A stretch of 64,000 nucleotides of DNA, taken from NCBI GenBank assembly GCA_963556195.1, contig OY744521.1:127401459-127465458 (forward strand), read 5' to 3'. Below, piece after piece: positions 11,839-22,468 of this stretch (positions are counted from its first letter, which is position 1; every line of letters begins with the position of its first letter). The notes beneath the pieces are model-generated. The model was not told the DNA's origin. It saw only the letters and a list, made by a program, of their open reading frames with translations, and searched no databases. Made by a program: the position numbers and the translations under genes. Source of the DNA: Sepiola atlantica. Lineage: Eukaryota > Mollusca > Cephalopoda > Sepiida > Sepiolidae.

Positions 11839-12862
11839 TCACTACTTTTGTAAAGGCTATGCCTCAATACAATGCCTTCTCATAACTGATATAGTTGGTA
11901 GTTTGACTAATCAATGTTTCTTCCAATATTCATAGGTAAATATTTTTTTTAAAATTATGATGAGTGTATATTTACTCATGATACAATTCAAACTAGAACA
12001 ATTTTTTCAAACTTTACCATGTATTCATTGCAAACAATAAATGGTGATTCTATCATTTTACAATCAGTGTGTTTGAAAATTGACAAGGACACAATGCAAA
12101 AATATTTAATTTGAATGAAATAAATAAATCAATCAAACATTTTTGGAGCAGGGAGACATATAATAAAGTTATTCACAATAGTAAACAATAAAATATTCAG
12201 TGTACAAAGGAAAACAAAATACATGAAATTATTTTGTTGCTCAATTTTCATAAACAAGTTTTTGGCGGTGTATCAACACTGAGTCACCACGATTAACTAA
12301 TATCTGTCGCTTTCTATAGTTTTCCTGAAATAACTAGACAATAAATTCAACGGCCACGTTTTTCTCTTCAAACATCTCCAAGTTCCCCTTACAGAACTCA
12401 TTTAAATTATACTGTAATTTTCAACTGCTACAACAGTACTTCTACACTGTTCACTGCACATTTCACCATTTGCATATCCACTTGCTGCAGACAGTTATCA
12501 GTCTAATACTTTGTTATCCGAACTGACATATTGGAAACAGAATACTTACAACCATTAAAAACAATAAGAGTAAAATAATGCAAATAATGAACACAATCAC
12601 ATAGAATTTAAAATCAATAATGAAAGCGTGAAGACTAGGAAGACACCCATGTCAACTAGAAGTGAACAGAGAACAAGGGATTTCATCAAAGTAAAAGTCA
12701 ACTGTCCACCATAGCCAAAATGGTTTTTCATACCCATCACATAGAAAACAGTTACAAAGCACTTGGAACAATATTTCATGAATTTGCAGATGCAGAAATT
12801 TGACATTCAGTTTCACTTGCATATGGAGAAATAAATTTAATACAATTTCAAAGTTCAAGGTT
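11839..12862. other. Non-coding flank downstream of the Helitron ORF
   Basis: No gene supported. The Helitron 3' terminus (hairpin plus CTRR) should lie here if the element is complete, but I could not fix it by eye. Confidence 0.4.
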
Positions 12863-14395
12863 TTAGGCTCTTTGCAGAACTAAAAGCACAATGTTCTTCA
12901 GCTTTTGCAGAAAAGATTTCTGGGGAATTGCTCCAACCGAACTCAGATCATCAATTTTGACCCATCCTGAATTATCATTTCTCAAGTAGACAGTGTAGTG
13001 GCGAGAATGAACTGATCTTCCAGTCAGGTGAACTGCTCCCAATAGTTTGAAGAGCTGGCCAAAAATCTGCTGCCTGGTTGAATTGAAGTAGGTGACACCA
13101 CTTGAGAACTTCACAGCCACATTGCCATCGAAAGCGAAGTGATTTAAGTATATGCACATGTACTTTTGATCGGCTCCAAACTGGTACTCAACATCAATAA
13201 TGTTATGATCTTCGTTCTGATCACACCTTTCACACCACATTTCAACTGACTCGCCTGGAGAACAAAAATCATCAATCAACTGTTGAAATCGGATGTCTTG
13301 ATTACGATACTTGGAGCAGCTGAAGGTGACCAGGTTGCAAGGATCAGTGACTGAGCTTGTAAGATGACACACTTGACATTCTCTTGTTGTTTTCTCTTTG
13401 CCAAGAAACAACTGTTCAATTTCATTTGGCAATTTGTCCAAAAGGGACTGCAAAAAGTGGTGGCTATCCTGTTGCCTTTGCTCTGAGAATTCAGTCATTT
13501 GATTTTCTGTATCCACAGACAACCTCAAATCAAAACAGTCGTTTGTCTCTTGTTTGAAGAGCTTTTGTAAATTTCTGGCTGACAACTGCAAACTTTCCAG
13601 GCTTTCAATATTGTTCAGCACCATTCTAACTCTCGGGCATTGGAATAGAAGCTGTACAGCAGTATTCGCATAACAGCTAACACCGTCTTGATTCCTGAGC
13701 TTCAGAACATCAATTTTCACAGCTTCCTTGGCTTCATCTCGAACAAAATCGTGCATTTTCCTTCTCTTTATTAGCCTCTTCACTGCCACTTGACCATCTG
13801 GCTGCTGCAAACCTTTCTTGGCTTGGTATTTTGTCAGTTGAACTGATGAGGGCAGAACATTGCACCTTGGCAAATCTTCCATTCCAACTGTGTCTCTTAG
13901 GCGCTTGTACTCATTGTAGCCAAACCTGGCACAGCGAATTCTTGATGGATCAAAGTTGATCAAAAAGACATTTGCCAATTTTCTTGCTCTACTCAAAGCC
14001 ACATACACCATCCCATCTTCAAAGATTTCAGCTCCAATCGATACAAACACTTTGTCAAGGGAAAGACCCTGACACTTGTGGATGGTCATTGCATAACAGA
14101 CCACTAAAGGAAACTGCTTTCTGGTCAGAAAAACGTTTTTCCCAACTTCATACTGAGCTTCAACTCTTTCAATTGCTTGAATATTATCCACATTTGGAAA
14201 TTTCACATTGATGTTTGTCACATTACCACTGCTTGACATTGCAATATTGGTCACAATTCCAACAACTCCATTGGCCAGTCCCAGTGATACATCGATATTT
14301 CTAATTAACATTACTCTGACTCCAACAGCTACTTGCAACACATCTGGGAGACCAGCAGTTTCAGATCTTTTGAGTTTTTCAGTTGAATTTTTTCC
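12863..14395 (-). pseudogene. PIF1 helicase C-half fused to a ubiquitin-specific protease (USP/C19) domain
   Basis: Open for 492 codons from the Met at 14341. Residues about 1-145 complete the helicase: RVMLIRNIDVSLGLANGVVG, motif V AMTIHKCQGLSLDKV and motif VI YVALSRARKLANVFLINF. A basic linker (VKRLIKRRKMHDF) leads to a USP fold from about residue 215: Cys box RNQDGVSCYANTAVQLLF, QQDSHHFLQSLLDKL (typical QQDAxEFLxxLLDxL), a zinc-ribbon pair CQVC...CERC, YMCIYLNHF, and the His box SRHYTVYLRNDNSGWVKIDD. The Cys, His and Asp positions expected for catalysis are all present. Known family role: removal of ubiquitin; its use by a transposon is inference. There is no stop or intron between helicase and protease. 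Confidence 0.9.
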
Positions 14396-14789
14396 TTACT
14401 TCTGGGGTCTTCCTCTTTGTTGTCTTCTTTTCTTCTGCCTTGAGCTTTCAAAATCATCTGCGTTCACACTCAGCAGTTCAAATTTTTTTAGCTTGAGCAA
14501 TTTTTCATTGAACAGATCCACAAGCTCATTTGTTCCAAAAAGAGCCCTTGGTGGTATTTTACTTCCTTCACATTCTTCTTGAACATCCCAAAATATTTTT
14601 GCAGCAAATTTCAGTTCAGTTTCAACTGAGTCCACTTTTGATTTCAAGTATTCTTTCTCATAAACAGAAGAAATCAGTCTGGATTTTAGCAACTGGACAT
14701 CTTGATTGCTAGAGTGACCACATCTGCAACGATTCAGCAGGGATGCGAAAGCTGGGTCCTCCTGTTGCCTCATGTTCTCAGTCAGCTCA
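14396..14789 (-). pseudogene. PIF1 helicase exon 3
   Basis: After acceptor TTTATTTCAG| the phase-2 junction gives Ser, then ELTENMRQQEDPAFASLLNR, the PIF1 motif IV region. It continues with GTNELVDLFNEKLL. A TAA at 14396-14398 lies in the same frame as the following ORF; the continuation EKLKRSETAGLPDVLQ is the expected helicase sequence, so this is a simple nonsense mutation. Confidence 0.85.
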
Positions 14790-15150
14790 CTGAAATAAAC
14801 AAACTTCTGTAAAATACTGTATTTTTCATAATTTTGTTCCCACAAGTAATGTTATTTTCATTAGCTACATAAACACATCCCCAAATACTGTATATGGTAA
14901 ATTCTACATAATATGAATTGTTATACCTAAACTATTTTGCATCTTATACAGCTCAACTTACTGCAACTAATAAAGACAACTGAATTTTTCAATCTTTGTC
15001 TACATTCTTATACAAACCATATTAACTTATTTTTGGTTGGCTTGCCTACTCAAATTTAGAACCTACCAATGTATCTGCAAAAATAGTGCAATTTTTTAAA
15101 ATGAAAAATTCATAACACGAGAGCACATTCAACAAAAAAAGCATGTCTAC

Positions 15151-15307
15151 CTGTAGGTTACAGTTCCAGTCCACAATTGATCTCCACTGATTGAAATAGA
15201 GCCAAACAGTCTCTTGGCTTCAGATCTCATCAGGTTTTGAAAACAGAAATTGGCTCGAACTGGGCGCAGCTGGAGCAGGTCACCAAAGACTAGCACATTT
15301 TGTCCAC
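15151..15307 (-). pseudogene. PIF1 helicase exon 2 (motif III)
   Basis: Joined in phase 1 to the previous exon (G|GT gives Gly). Reads GGQNVLVFGDLLQLRPVR, i.e. helicase motif III (GDxxQLxPV), then FCFQNLMRSEAKRLFGSI and WTGTVTY. Bounded by ATCAG| before 15307 and AG|GTAGAC after 15151. It fits the helicase alignment exactly, so splicing rather than a gap explains the interruption. Confidence 0.85.
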
Positions 15308-15499
15308 CTGATCTAAAACGCAATAACTGAATTATAGTGCATCTTGTGTACTATAGGGCTGTCAAAATCAATAATTGAATTATTATAGAAACTGAATAAT
15401 TGAATTATTATAGAAACTGTGAATAAGTAACACATTTCAAAAAATACTTTGAAAGTTTAAAAAAATGAAAGTTATAAAGGATTCTAAACTGATAATTAC

Positions 15500-17150
15500 C
15501 TTCGTGCTCTGGGAACAGCTGCTGCATTCGAAAATTGATCATTGCCAGCAGACTGTTGCTGACCATTGACACTTCATCAATGATCAAAAGATGAAGGTTC
15601 TGGTACACATAGCGCAAGACTGTCTCCCATTCTCTTTCCAATGGGGTGTATTTCCCAGTCTCATCATGCTGCACTGGCAGTTTGAAGGCTGCATGAGGTG
15701 TCTGACCATTGATATTGCGAGCTGTAACTCCTGTCGGTGCTGCCAAAAAACAAGCTGCATGATATTTGGGCTCAACAATTGCAAACTTGACTTGCACAGC
15801 AAATTTCAAGACATTAATCAGATAAGTTTTGTCAGTTCCGCCAACCCCAGACACCATGTGAAAAAGAGGATCTTGATTTTCACTACACTGGCACTTATTC
15901 TGCTTGTGATCTTCCTGATGCTGCAGTTTTTCCAACACTTTCTCATAAATTTCCCTCTGCTGGCTGTTTAGATCTTTAACTTTCCTCACCAATTCTTCGT
16001 GATCAGGTGACTGATTGAAAACAGGTTGCATTACATTCAAAAGATGTTCAATGTCCAAAGGATCCAAAGATTCAACAGTAGCTGTCTCTACATTTGTATC
16101 CTTTTCCACTTCTTTCTCTTTATCAATCTGTTTGATAAGGTCTGTTGTTCTGGTGGTCCTCTCTCTTCCCTTGATCCACTTGAGTGCCTCTTCAGAAAAT
16201 GTTGCATATTTGACTTCATAGCATTCAGAGTATAACTTGTACACAGCAAGAATGTCTTCATCACTTCTCCAGGGAGTGAACATCATCAGCAGTCTTCTGC
16301 AGCAGTCTTCAAGTTGGTCAACTTTGGTTGGCAAAAAAGTTTTAATCAACCTTGGAGCATTTCTCTTCACCAAATATCCAAGTTCATTTTTCAATTCAAA
16401 GACCATTTTTCCATTTTTCTGCTCATTCTTTCTCTTTTCTCTGGGGTCCACTCTGGTAAACTGGTACAATGATGCTACTTCAAACAGAGTAACCTCTTCC
16501 ATTTCATCAGACCGATTGGGGTAGTAGTCATCCACCAGATTAGTTTTGACTATGGTTGTTTCACCATCCTCCATTTGATCCAGCATACCCTTTGGTAAAA
16601 AACTTTGGCGCCTTTTCTGCTTAGAATTTGTGTTCAACCAGGTAACCTGGTCAGAGGCCTGGTGCAATGGATGACCAAGAATTTTGTCAGCTGCCTCATA
16701 TGCACCCACTTGCCTTTGCTTCAACAGCATCATAGCTAGAGACATGAACTGTCCAAACTTTGACTTGTTCCTGTCAACAGATTTCCAGATTTCCTCAGTT
16801 TGCTGAATTTCAGACTTTGACAAATATCCAGTAATGTATTGATTCAGCACCATTGTGTCCTCACCGACATACTGAATATCCATATTGGCTCTCCAAATCA
16901 TCAGCACTCCTGGATTGTAGTCATTGATCATAGTTTCATTGCCATTTCTTTCCAGATCATAGAGCCTTGTAAACTTTCCCTGCCTCTGTCTTATTGCCTG
17001 GCTTACATTGTTGATCACCAGAGAACTGCACTGCTTTCTGGGAAAACCATAACGGCAGCCAAAACGCCTTTTGCAACTGGGAGTGCACCGATGCATTTGG
17101 AATTGCTTGACCAGCTTGTGCACCTCTGGATTGGTGACTGCTGAAGGCAT
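15500..17150 (-). pseudogene. Helitron Rep C-terminus and PIF1 helicase N-half (exon 1)
   Basis: Starts PSAVTNPEVHKLVKQFQMHR and includes CTPSC...CRYGFPR (conserved Cys cluster), then WRANMDIQYV and NQYITGYLSK, the Rep block with tyrosines of the catalytic type. The helicase begins at LNSQQREIYEKVL. Walker A is VSGVGGTDKTYLI: the usual G-K is D-K, so nucleotide binding is probably lost. LAAPTGVTARNINGQTPHAA (motif Ia) and LLIIDEVSMVS (Walker B) are intact. The exon ends at 15500 (GAA G|GTAATT). The open frame of 580 codons continues into the intron to 15408. Confidence 0.88.
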
Positions 17151-17151
17151 C

Positions 17152-17466
17152 TCACACGTAATGTGGTCTGAATTCAGTCACTTCTTCTACATTTGACCCA
17201 TCTTCAGCCAAAATTGAGGCTCCTTTCACCCAGAGTTTCACATGTGTATGGATCATTCTTCTCAGCTGATATTCCATTCGGTCAAACATGTGGTCCACTT
17301 CACCAAAGGATCCATTTGGATTTTCAATTACAAGCCTTTTGAAAGCTCTCCACCTGACATAATACTGTTTAGCTGCTGAAACTGGATCCAGTGCACAGAG
17401 ATAGCTTGTTCTCAGATTCTCCACATTTTCCAAATCAGCATTCACCAGCTCCAAATACTCTCTCAC
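17152..17466 (-). pseudogene. Helitron Rep segment with HUH-like motif
   Basis: Continues the Rep domain after the homopolymer frameshift: REYLELVNADLENVENLR, then DRMEYQLRRMIHTHVKLWV. The H-T-H here sits at the position of the two-histidine (HUH) metal-binding motif (usually GxPHxHxxLW), with a polar middle residue. Ends at HYV*, where another one-base shift moves the reading into TCEMPSAVTNPEV of the next frame. Confidence 0.75.
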
Positions 17467-18540
17467 ATCCCCCCCATGAAAACTCAGCTGCAGAGAGTGT
17501 CAGAAAAAAAGTTGGTGGCCCAAAATACTGATCCATTGTACTTAAATCTCCTCTGACTTGATTCCAGTATTGGGCTGAACCACAAACTTTGCTCATCATT
17601 GCTGTCAAGTTCAGCTCGAATGCATCATCTGCGTCATTCAGATGAGCTTTCACTTGACCAACATTCATTCCCAAAGTACCAGGCATTGTCCTGAGAGTAT
17701 GATAAAGACTACCTTTAATAGTATCAATGTCTTTCCGAAAAGTGGCAGCAAACAAGTATTGCATATCCCTTCTAAACTTGGGATCTGAATGATTCAGTCG
17801 ATTTCTGCAGTACATTACTGGTGAGACTTTCTGCTTCCTTTCCTTGTCAAACATTCCAAACCTTCCCTTTGGAAATAGGATTGGGAAAAACTTCAAGTCT
17901 AGTTCCTGATCTTCACTTGGCAATGGCTCATCAACAATGTGCTTCATCTTGTAGGTATCGATATTTGACTCATCTGGCAACATGTATAGCAGTTTTGCAC
18001 AGTATATTGCTCAAATGCAATTTCTGGACTCAATTCTTGAGTCAGCAAGTAGTTTTCATCTTTCCCAACAAATTCCTCCTGTTCAATTGCCTCTGCCGAT
18101 TTATCGGTATCCTCAACAATGAGCTCTTGTTCAACTGAAGCATTTTTGTCAATCTTGATATCACTGTAGAACTTGTTGTTCCTTTTCAACCAACTCAAAG
18201 CATCATTGATCTTGTCCATGTTGACCAGATTTTTGTAGACTTTTTTAGCCTTTGTTGGCAAACTGTACACAATCAATCGCAAATTTTCAGCAGATGGCAG
18301 GGTCTCTTGAATATGCAACATTGTCCTTTAAAGTGAGATAGGCAGATGAATCACTGTGCCTTTGCTGGCCTGCACCTGATCAGATGGTGGTATTCCTTTG
18401 CCATCATGTGGTTTTAATTTGACAATGGTTTGAAAAGGCCGTGCAACTCTTATCAACATATCTTCAATGTAGTTGAGTTTTTTCAACACAAATGGAGTTG
18501 GGTCAATTTTCAAATTGTTTGCCTCGGCCATTGCAGGCAA
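17435..18540 (-). pseudogene. Helitron-like N-terminal domain (broken by frameshifts)
   Basis: Three consecutive frames. 18540-18328 has VLKKLNYIEDMLIRVARPF and LKPHDGKGIP, a block common upstream of Rep in PIF1-Helitrons. 18321-17944 has SLPTKAKKVYKNLVNMDKI. 17983-17435 has LKFFPILFPKGRFGMFDKER, FRRDMQYLFAATFRKDI and DQYFGPPTFFLTLSAAEFSW, the diagnostic Helitron_like_N signature. Breaks occur at about 18325, 17970 and 17478. The last is a run of seven G (seven C on the + strand at 17469-17475); six would restore the frame, so a homopolymer sequencing error or a recent slip is possible. Confidence 0.85.
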
Positions 18541-20015
18541 CAGTTATGTTTGATGCTGGTCATGCACAGACGGCAAACCTTAACTGGAAATTTAGCATTT
18601 TCAGGCAACAGCTCCTTCACAAATTCTGAAGCTTCATTCTGTTCAATTTTTCCCAAGTCCTTTTTGTACTTGTTAAGTCTACAAATATCACAAGGAAATG
18701 CTGCAAAATTTCGGATTTCCATTTGAAAAGCTCTCATTATTTCTCCAAACTTTTCAATAACTTCTGCTTGAGGGAACAGGCTCCTGGCATTCCTGATTAA
18801 AGCCTTTTCCAATCTTTCCTTCAAGTAAAATGGCACAGGTGGATATTCAAAGAGGTGGTGTAGTTTCATGTAATCTCCAGCTGCAACTGAACTTTCAACT
18901 GCCTGAACAAATCTCAACAGCTGACGCATTTCATAAAATCGCCGAATGACAGTTCTCAACTTGCCATAGTGAGCCTGCATTTTATACATTAGATTCAATG
19001 TATTACCACAATTTGGAAGTTCAGCAACACCACAGCGATCATTTCCAGATGCGCAGTATGTCTTGGTGCATTTTTCAAAATTTTCAAATCCTTCCACTTT
19101 CTTTGACCAACTGACTCCTTCTTCAAATGCCAAAAGGAGTAGGTTTGACTGCATCTTTGCCATCCATAACAATTTGCATTCTTGACAATCTTCAAAACAT
19201 TTTCTGGCCAAAGCACTTTCATCTTCATTTTCCAATTCAACAGACTTTTCAGGGAGAACCACTTCTCCCAAAACTGGATCAGTCAATGGTTCCTTGTTCA
19301 AAGCAATATCTAGCACCATTTTCTCTTCTGCTGTTATATCCAATTTTCCAACTGATTCCATCACAAGTTTCTCTTTTCTGTTTGAATCATTTTTATCTAT
19401 TGCTTCATTTTTAAGCTCACTTGTTTGACTCAGCTGACTTGTCTCTGCAGTCACTTGATCAATGACAATCAGCTTTGTTAGACTTAAATTTAAATCAAAG
19501 TACATTTCTTGCAAATTGTTCTCAACATCATCTCTTTGCTCAATTTGTTGATTGTCATCCTCTCCGTCAGAATCCATTGTCTTCATTTCTTTCCTCAACT
19601 CATTCTTGATTTCAGACAATTTTCTGTAATCTTCCTCCCTTTGCTTGAATTCTTTTCTCTCTTGAGTGGAAACATGATACTGCAGTCCACAGTACCATTT
19701 TTTGAGAGATCTTTCCTTTCTTTCATCAGAATTCTCCTTCTGAATTTCACTTTCAGCTTTGTCAACTAAATTCTTCTTGAACCTATCATTGAGTTTGTCA
19801 AACTCCAACTTGGCAATTCCAGTGATGACTTTTGCAGAGTCAAATTTCATTGCCACAAAGTCAACTGCAGAAAGTTTTTGCTGAAAATTGTACTTCTGCC
19901 ATTTCCTGTTGGCTGAAGCGCAATGGAGATAATTATCAGCCAGTCTAGCAATTGTTTCATGTCTTTCTCTTTGTTCTCTGTACTGGTACCATTCCCTGCT
20001 TCCAGGGTGGAACAT
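18510..20015 (-). pseudogene. Helitron protein N-terminal region with Cys-rich segment
   Basis: Open for 501 codons. An acidic, charged first half (Glu/Asp/Lys-rich, likely coiled or disordered) is followed by a Cys-containing region (CFEDCQECKLLW, CTKTYCASGNDRCGV, then CDICRLNKY and CRLCMTS near the end). The paired cysteines suggest a zinc-binding module just before the DUF6570-like/Helitron N-domain. The frame ends artificially: a one-base change at about 18535 shifts the continuation, LPAMAEANNL, into the next frame. Confidence 0.75.
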
Positions 20016-20517
20016 GCCATGACCATAACCACCTTGACGATTTTTATAGTACTGTTGATTACATGTTTTTTAGCTTTCTGGGCTAATTTGTTGGCAAAAT
20101 TGTATGCTCTTAGCTGCTGCAATCTTTTCTCTCGTTGAACTTCAGTTTCATTTTTGCGCTTCTGAAGCCTTATCTCATTTTCCTTGATTCGAATCATAAC
20201 TGTGTTGCTTTCTGGAATATTTCTGCGAAGGTTAAAAATTCTAATTCTATTTGTTTCTCTTCTTGTCTTGATCTCATCAAAAGTCATTTTTCTGCAAATA
20301 ATAGCAATTCTCTGTCTGGTCACCTCTCTTTCCACTTTTTTTGAGCAACATTCATTGTCTGCCGAATTGCAGAAATTCTTGTTTTTGTTTCCACTGTTTC
20401 CCTTCTTTTCTGATCAGCATTCATTGTGTGTCTTAGGTTAGATATTCGGTGCCTTGTTTTCACTTTTTCATTGTTTGCCTGAGAAACTGAGAGCAGTCGA
20501 TCCATTATTTTGTTCAC
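19847..20517 (-). pseudogene. Helitron protein N-terminus: basic short tandem repeats
   Basis: Begins MNKIMDRLLS at 20517. Contains repeated basic blocks of the form (K/R)xRIxxLRxTMNxxxKxxR (SNLRHTMNADQKRRE, SAIRQTMNVAQKK), then IRIFNLRRNIPES and RLQKRKNETEVQREKR. The frame changes near 20325 and again near 20030, where the correct continuation moves into the 501-codon frame. Such arginine-rich repeats are seen in DNA-binding or coiled-coil N-termini of some invertebrate Helitron proteins; the function here is inferred only. The reading-frame breaks look like single-base indels. Confidence 0.65.
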
Positions 20518-21454
20518 AATAAACTTTAAAAACTAAAACAAAAAATATATTTTAAATTGCCAAACTTAGAGTCGAAAGTTTTTTAATTAGCCTTGCTCTT
20601 GATATTTTGAGTTGAACATTTTCCTTGCTTAATTAAACACTGACAGTAATTTACCAATTTCGAGGTAAAAAAAAAAAACCGACTCAACAAACGGCCGATT
20701 CTCAACAAATCCTCTCTCCCGCCAATATTAAAACACTGAATTACAGTTACAAAAAAATAACTTAGAAATTTATTTCATGACAAGAAGAACAATTTTGCTT
20801 TTTTAAATACATGATTTTCTAAGAATTTTGAAGCCAGTTTTCACATTTCGAACAGATACGAAGTAATTGATATTTTTTTCAATTATTAACAGAATATTAA
20901 AATACCTGACTTGTTTACAAAGAAACCTAAATGCATTATGATGGATTTAATCTCGTAACTTAAGTACGAACCGGGTTTAAATAATAATATTATTTACAAC
21001 ACCATTTTTCACATGGAGAGAGGGATGAGATTTGTTAACTATTCTGTACTCTCACCTAACAATTTGATAAACAAAAGATATCGTAAAAATTAAATTTAAC
21101 TTGAAAATCTAATATAAAAAATAGCATGGTCCATAAACTGCAGAAGTATCTTAAAATTAATTTAAATATTAATTTAATCTTTAGCAATTAACAAAACAAT
21201 TAAAAGATGTTCAATTTAAACAGAGAAAAAAGAAACAATGGACAAGTCTTGTTCGATAGATATTGTTTCTTTGGTTTTAAAAGGACAAATGAACTCTGAT
21301 ACTTGACTTAAGCTTGTAAAATAAGTTATATTAAAGCGGTTAGCCCCCAAATTGTATCCACTAGTTTTATCTGATTTGTCAAGCGGTGACAGGGAAAATT
21401 AATTCACTGTTTGTTGTCTGATTTTTGCGGATTTTCTTTTATTATTTAAATAGT

Positions 21455-21558
21455 AATTTAGGTGCTTCTTCAGATTAGGACCCGAGCTAACTTTGACCCC
21501 GTCGTTAGGGTCAGGGTCAAAATTAGCTCGAGTCATAATCTGAAGAAGTACCTTAATT
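21455..21558. repeat. Hairpin 1 with CGTCGTTAGGGT apex
   Basis: Arms AGGTGCTTCTTCAGATTAGG and its complement (ATCTGAAGAAGTACCTT side) enclose ACCCGAGCTAA...TTAGCTCGAG, with an inner stem TTTGACCC/GGGTCAAA. The apex carries CGTCGTTAGGGT. Near-perfect pairing over about 45 bp. Confidence 0.88.
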
Positions 21559-21792
21559 TGTTTTGATTTTTGAGGAATATTTTCAAAATATTAATTTGTT
21601 TTGAGATTTCTATTTTTTTATTATTTATTACGAATATTTTTTTTATTCTTTAAAAAAAGTTAATTTAATAGAAAAATTTCCCTTTTATCAGATTTTTAAA
21701 TGTGATTTTTTAATTAAAAAAAAAGATTTTTAAAAATTTTTAAAATTATTATTTTTTGTTTTTTAAATTTTTATAAATACAATTTTTTCTAC

Positions 21793-21857
21793 TTATTCAT
21801 ATTAGGACCAAGCTGAAATCGTCGGTTAGGGTTTAGCTTGGGTCCTAATTTGCATAA
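21793..21857. repeat. Hairpin 2, related to hairpin 1
   Basis: Arms TTATTCATATTAGGACCAAG and AGCTTGGGTCCTAATTTGCA. The apex contains GAAATCGTCGGTTAGGGTTT. Shares the ATTAGGACC...AGCT arm and the CGTCG(G)TTAGGGT apex with hairpin 1 about 250 bp away. Confidence 0.85.
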
Positions 21858-22468
21858 TATTTAAATATTTTATTCGTTGGTGTATGAATTAAATATAAAA
21901 GTAATAATTATTTAACACAAAATATACTAATTAGTTTTAATATTTTATTGTTTCTATTAAAAATACGGAAATTAAAAAAAGTCGGTTCTTTTCTAGAACA
22001 GAGGACAAATTAACTTGATATTGGCATTAAAAATTGAATTTTTACTCAAAAATTAATCGATATTCGTCAATTTAAGAGTTTCAAAATAATTTTTTTTTAA
22101 TTTTCTAAGCTAAATTTAAACAATTTCTTAAGTGAGTCTCTGTTTTACGAAAGAACCGAAATCATATTTTTTGTCCATGTAAAACCAAACAATATTTAAG
22201 TATTACAAATAAACATTAGAAGAAAAAAGTTTTAATAAAATTAATAAAAAAATAATTTATTAATTTTAAATTAAAAACGATTGTTTGTTAATTTTTATAT
22301 TTGACAAACAAACAACAAAAAAAAGCCATTAAAAAAAACTTATTTTGTTCGGCTTTATTTCACCATTAATAAACACATTTAATCATCAAATAATTAAATT
22401 AATAATAATAAAAATACCGAATTTTTTTATTGACATTTAAGCCACTGACCAAGTCGTCTTCTTTCTAC

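Larger units (their letters stand above)
12863..20517 (-). mobile_element. Helitron-type rolling-circle transposon with PIF1 helicase and fused USP protease
   Basis: A 7.65-kb coding region on the - strand. Order of parts: basic short-repeat N-terminus, Cys-rich domain, Helitron-like N-terminal/Rep domain, PIF1 superfamily-1 helicase, USP peptidase. The helicase is interrupted by two GT-AG introns (15308-15499 and 14790-15150) whose removal keeps the frame. There are about seven frameshifts and one in-frame TAA, so this copy is probably dead, although long stretches stay open (501, 580 and 492 codons). It lies antisense inside an intron of the unidentified host gene. Known for the family: Helitrons move by a peel-and-paste rolling-circle mechanism using Rep plus helicase, and some carry an OTU cysteine protease. 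Here a different peptidase fold (C19/USP-like) sits at the opposite, C-terminal end. Confidence 0.9.
20518..22435. other. Very AT-rich stretch upstream of the Helitron ORF
   Basis: No gene supported. Contains two related hairpins (21455-21558 and 21793-21857) listed separately. The Helitron 5' end (a TC-initial terminus) should lie here but was not located. Confidence 0.5.

Noticed and set aside
12863..20517. Host PIF1 helicase gene
   Set aside because: The Helitron_like_N/Rep blocks precede the helicase, and frameshifts are frequent.
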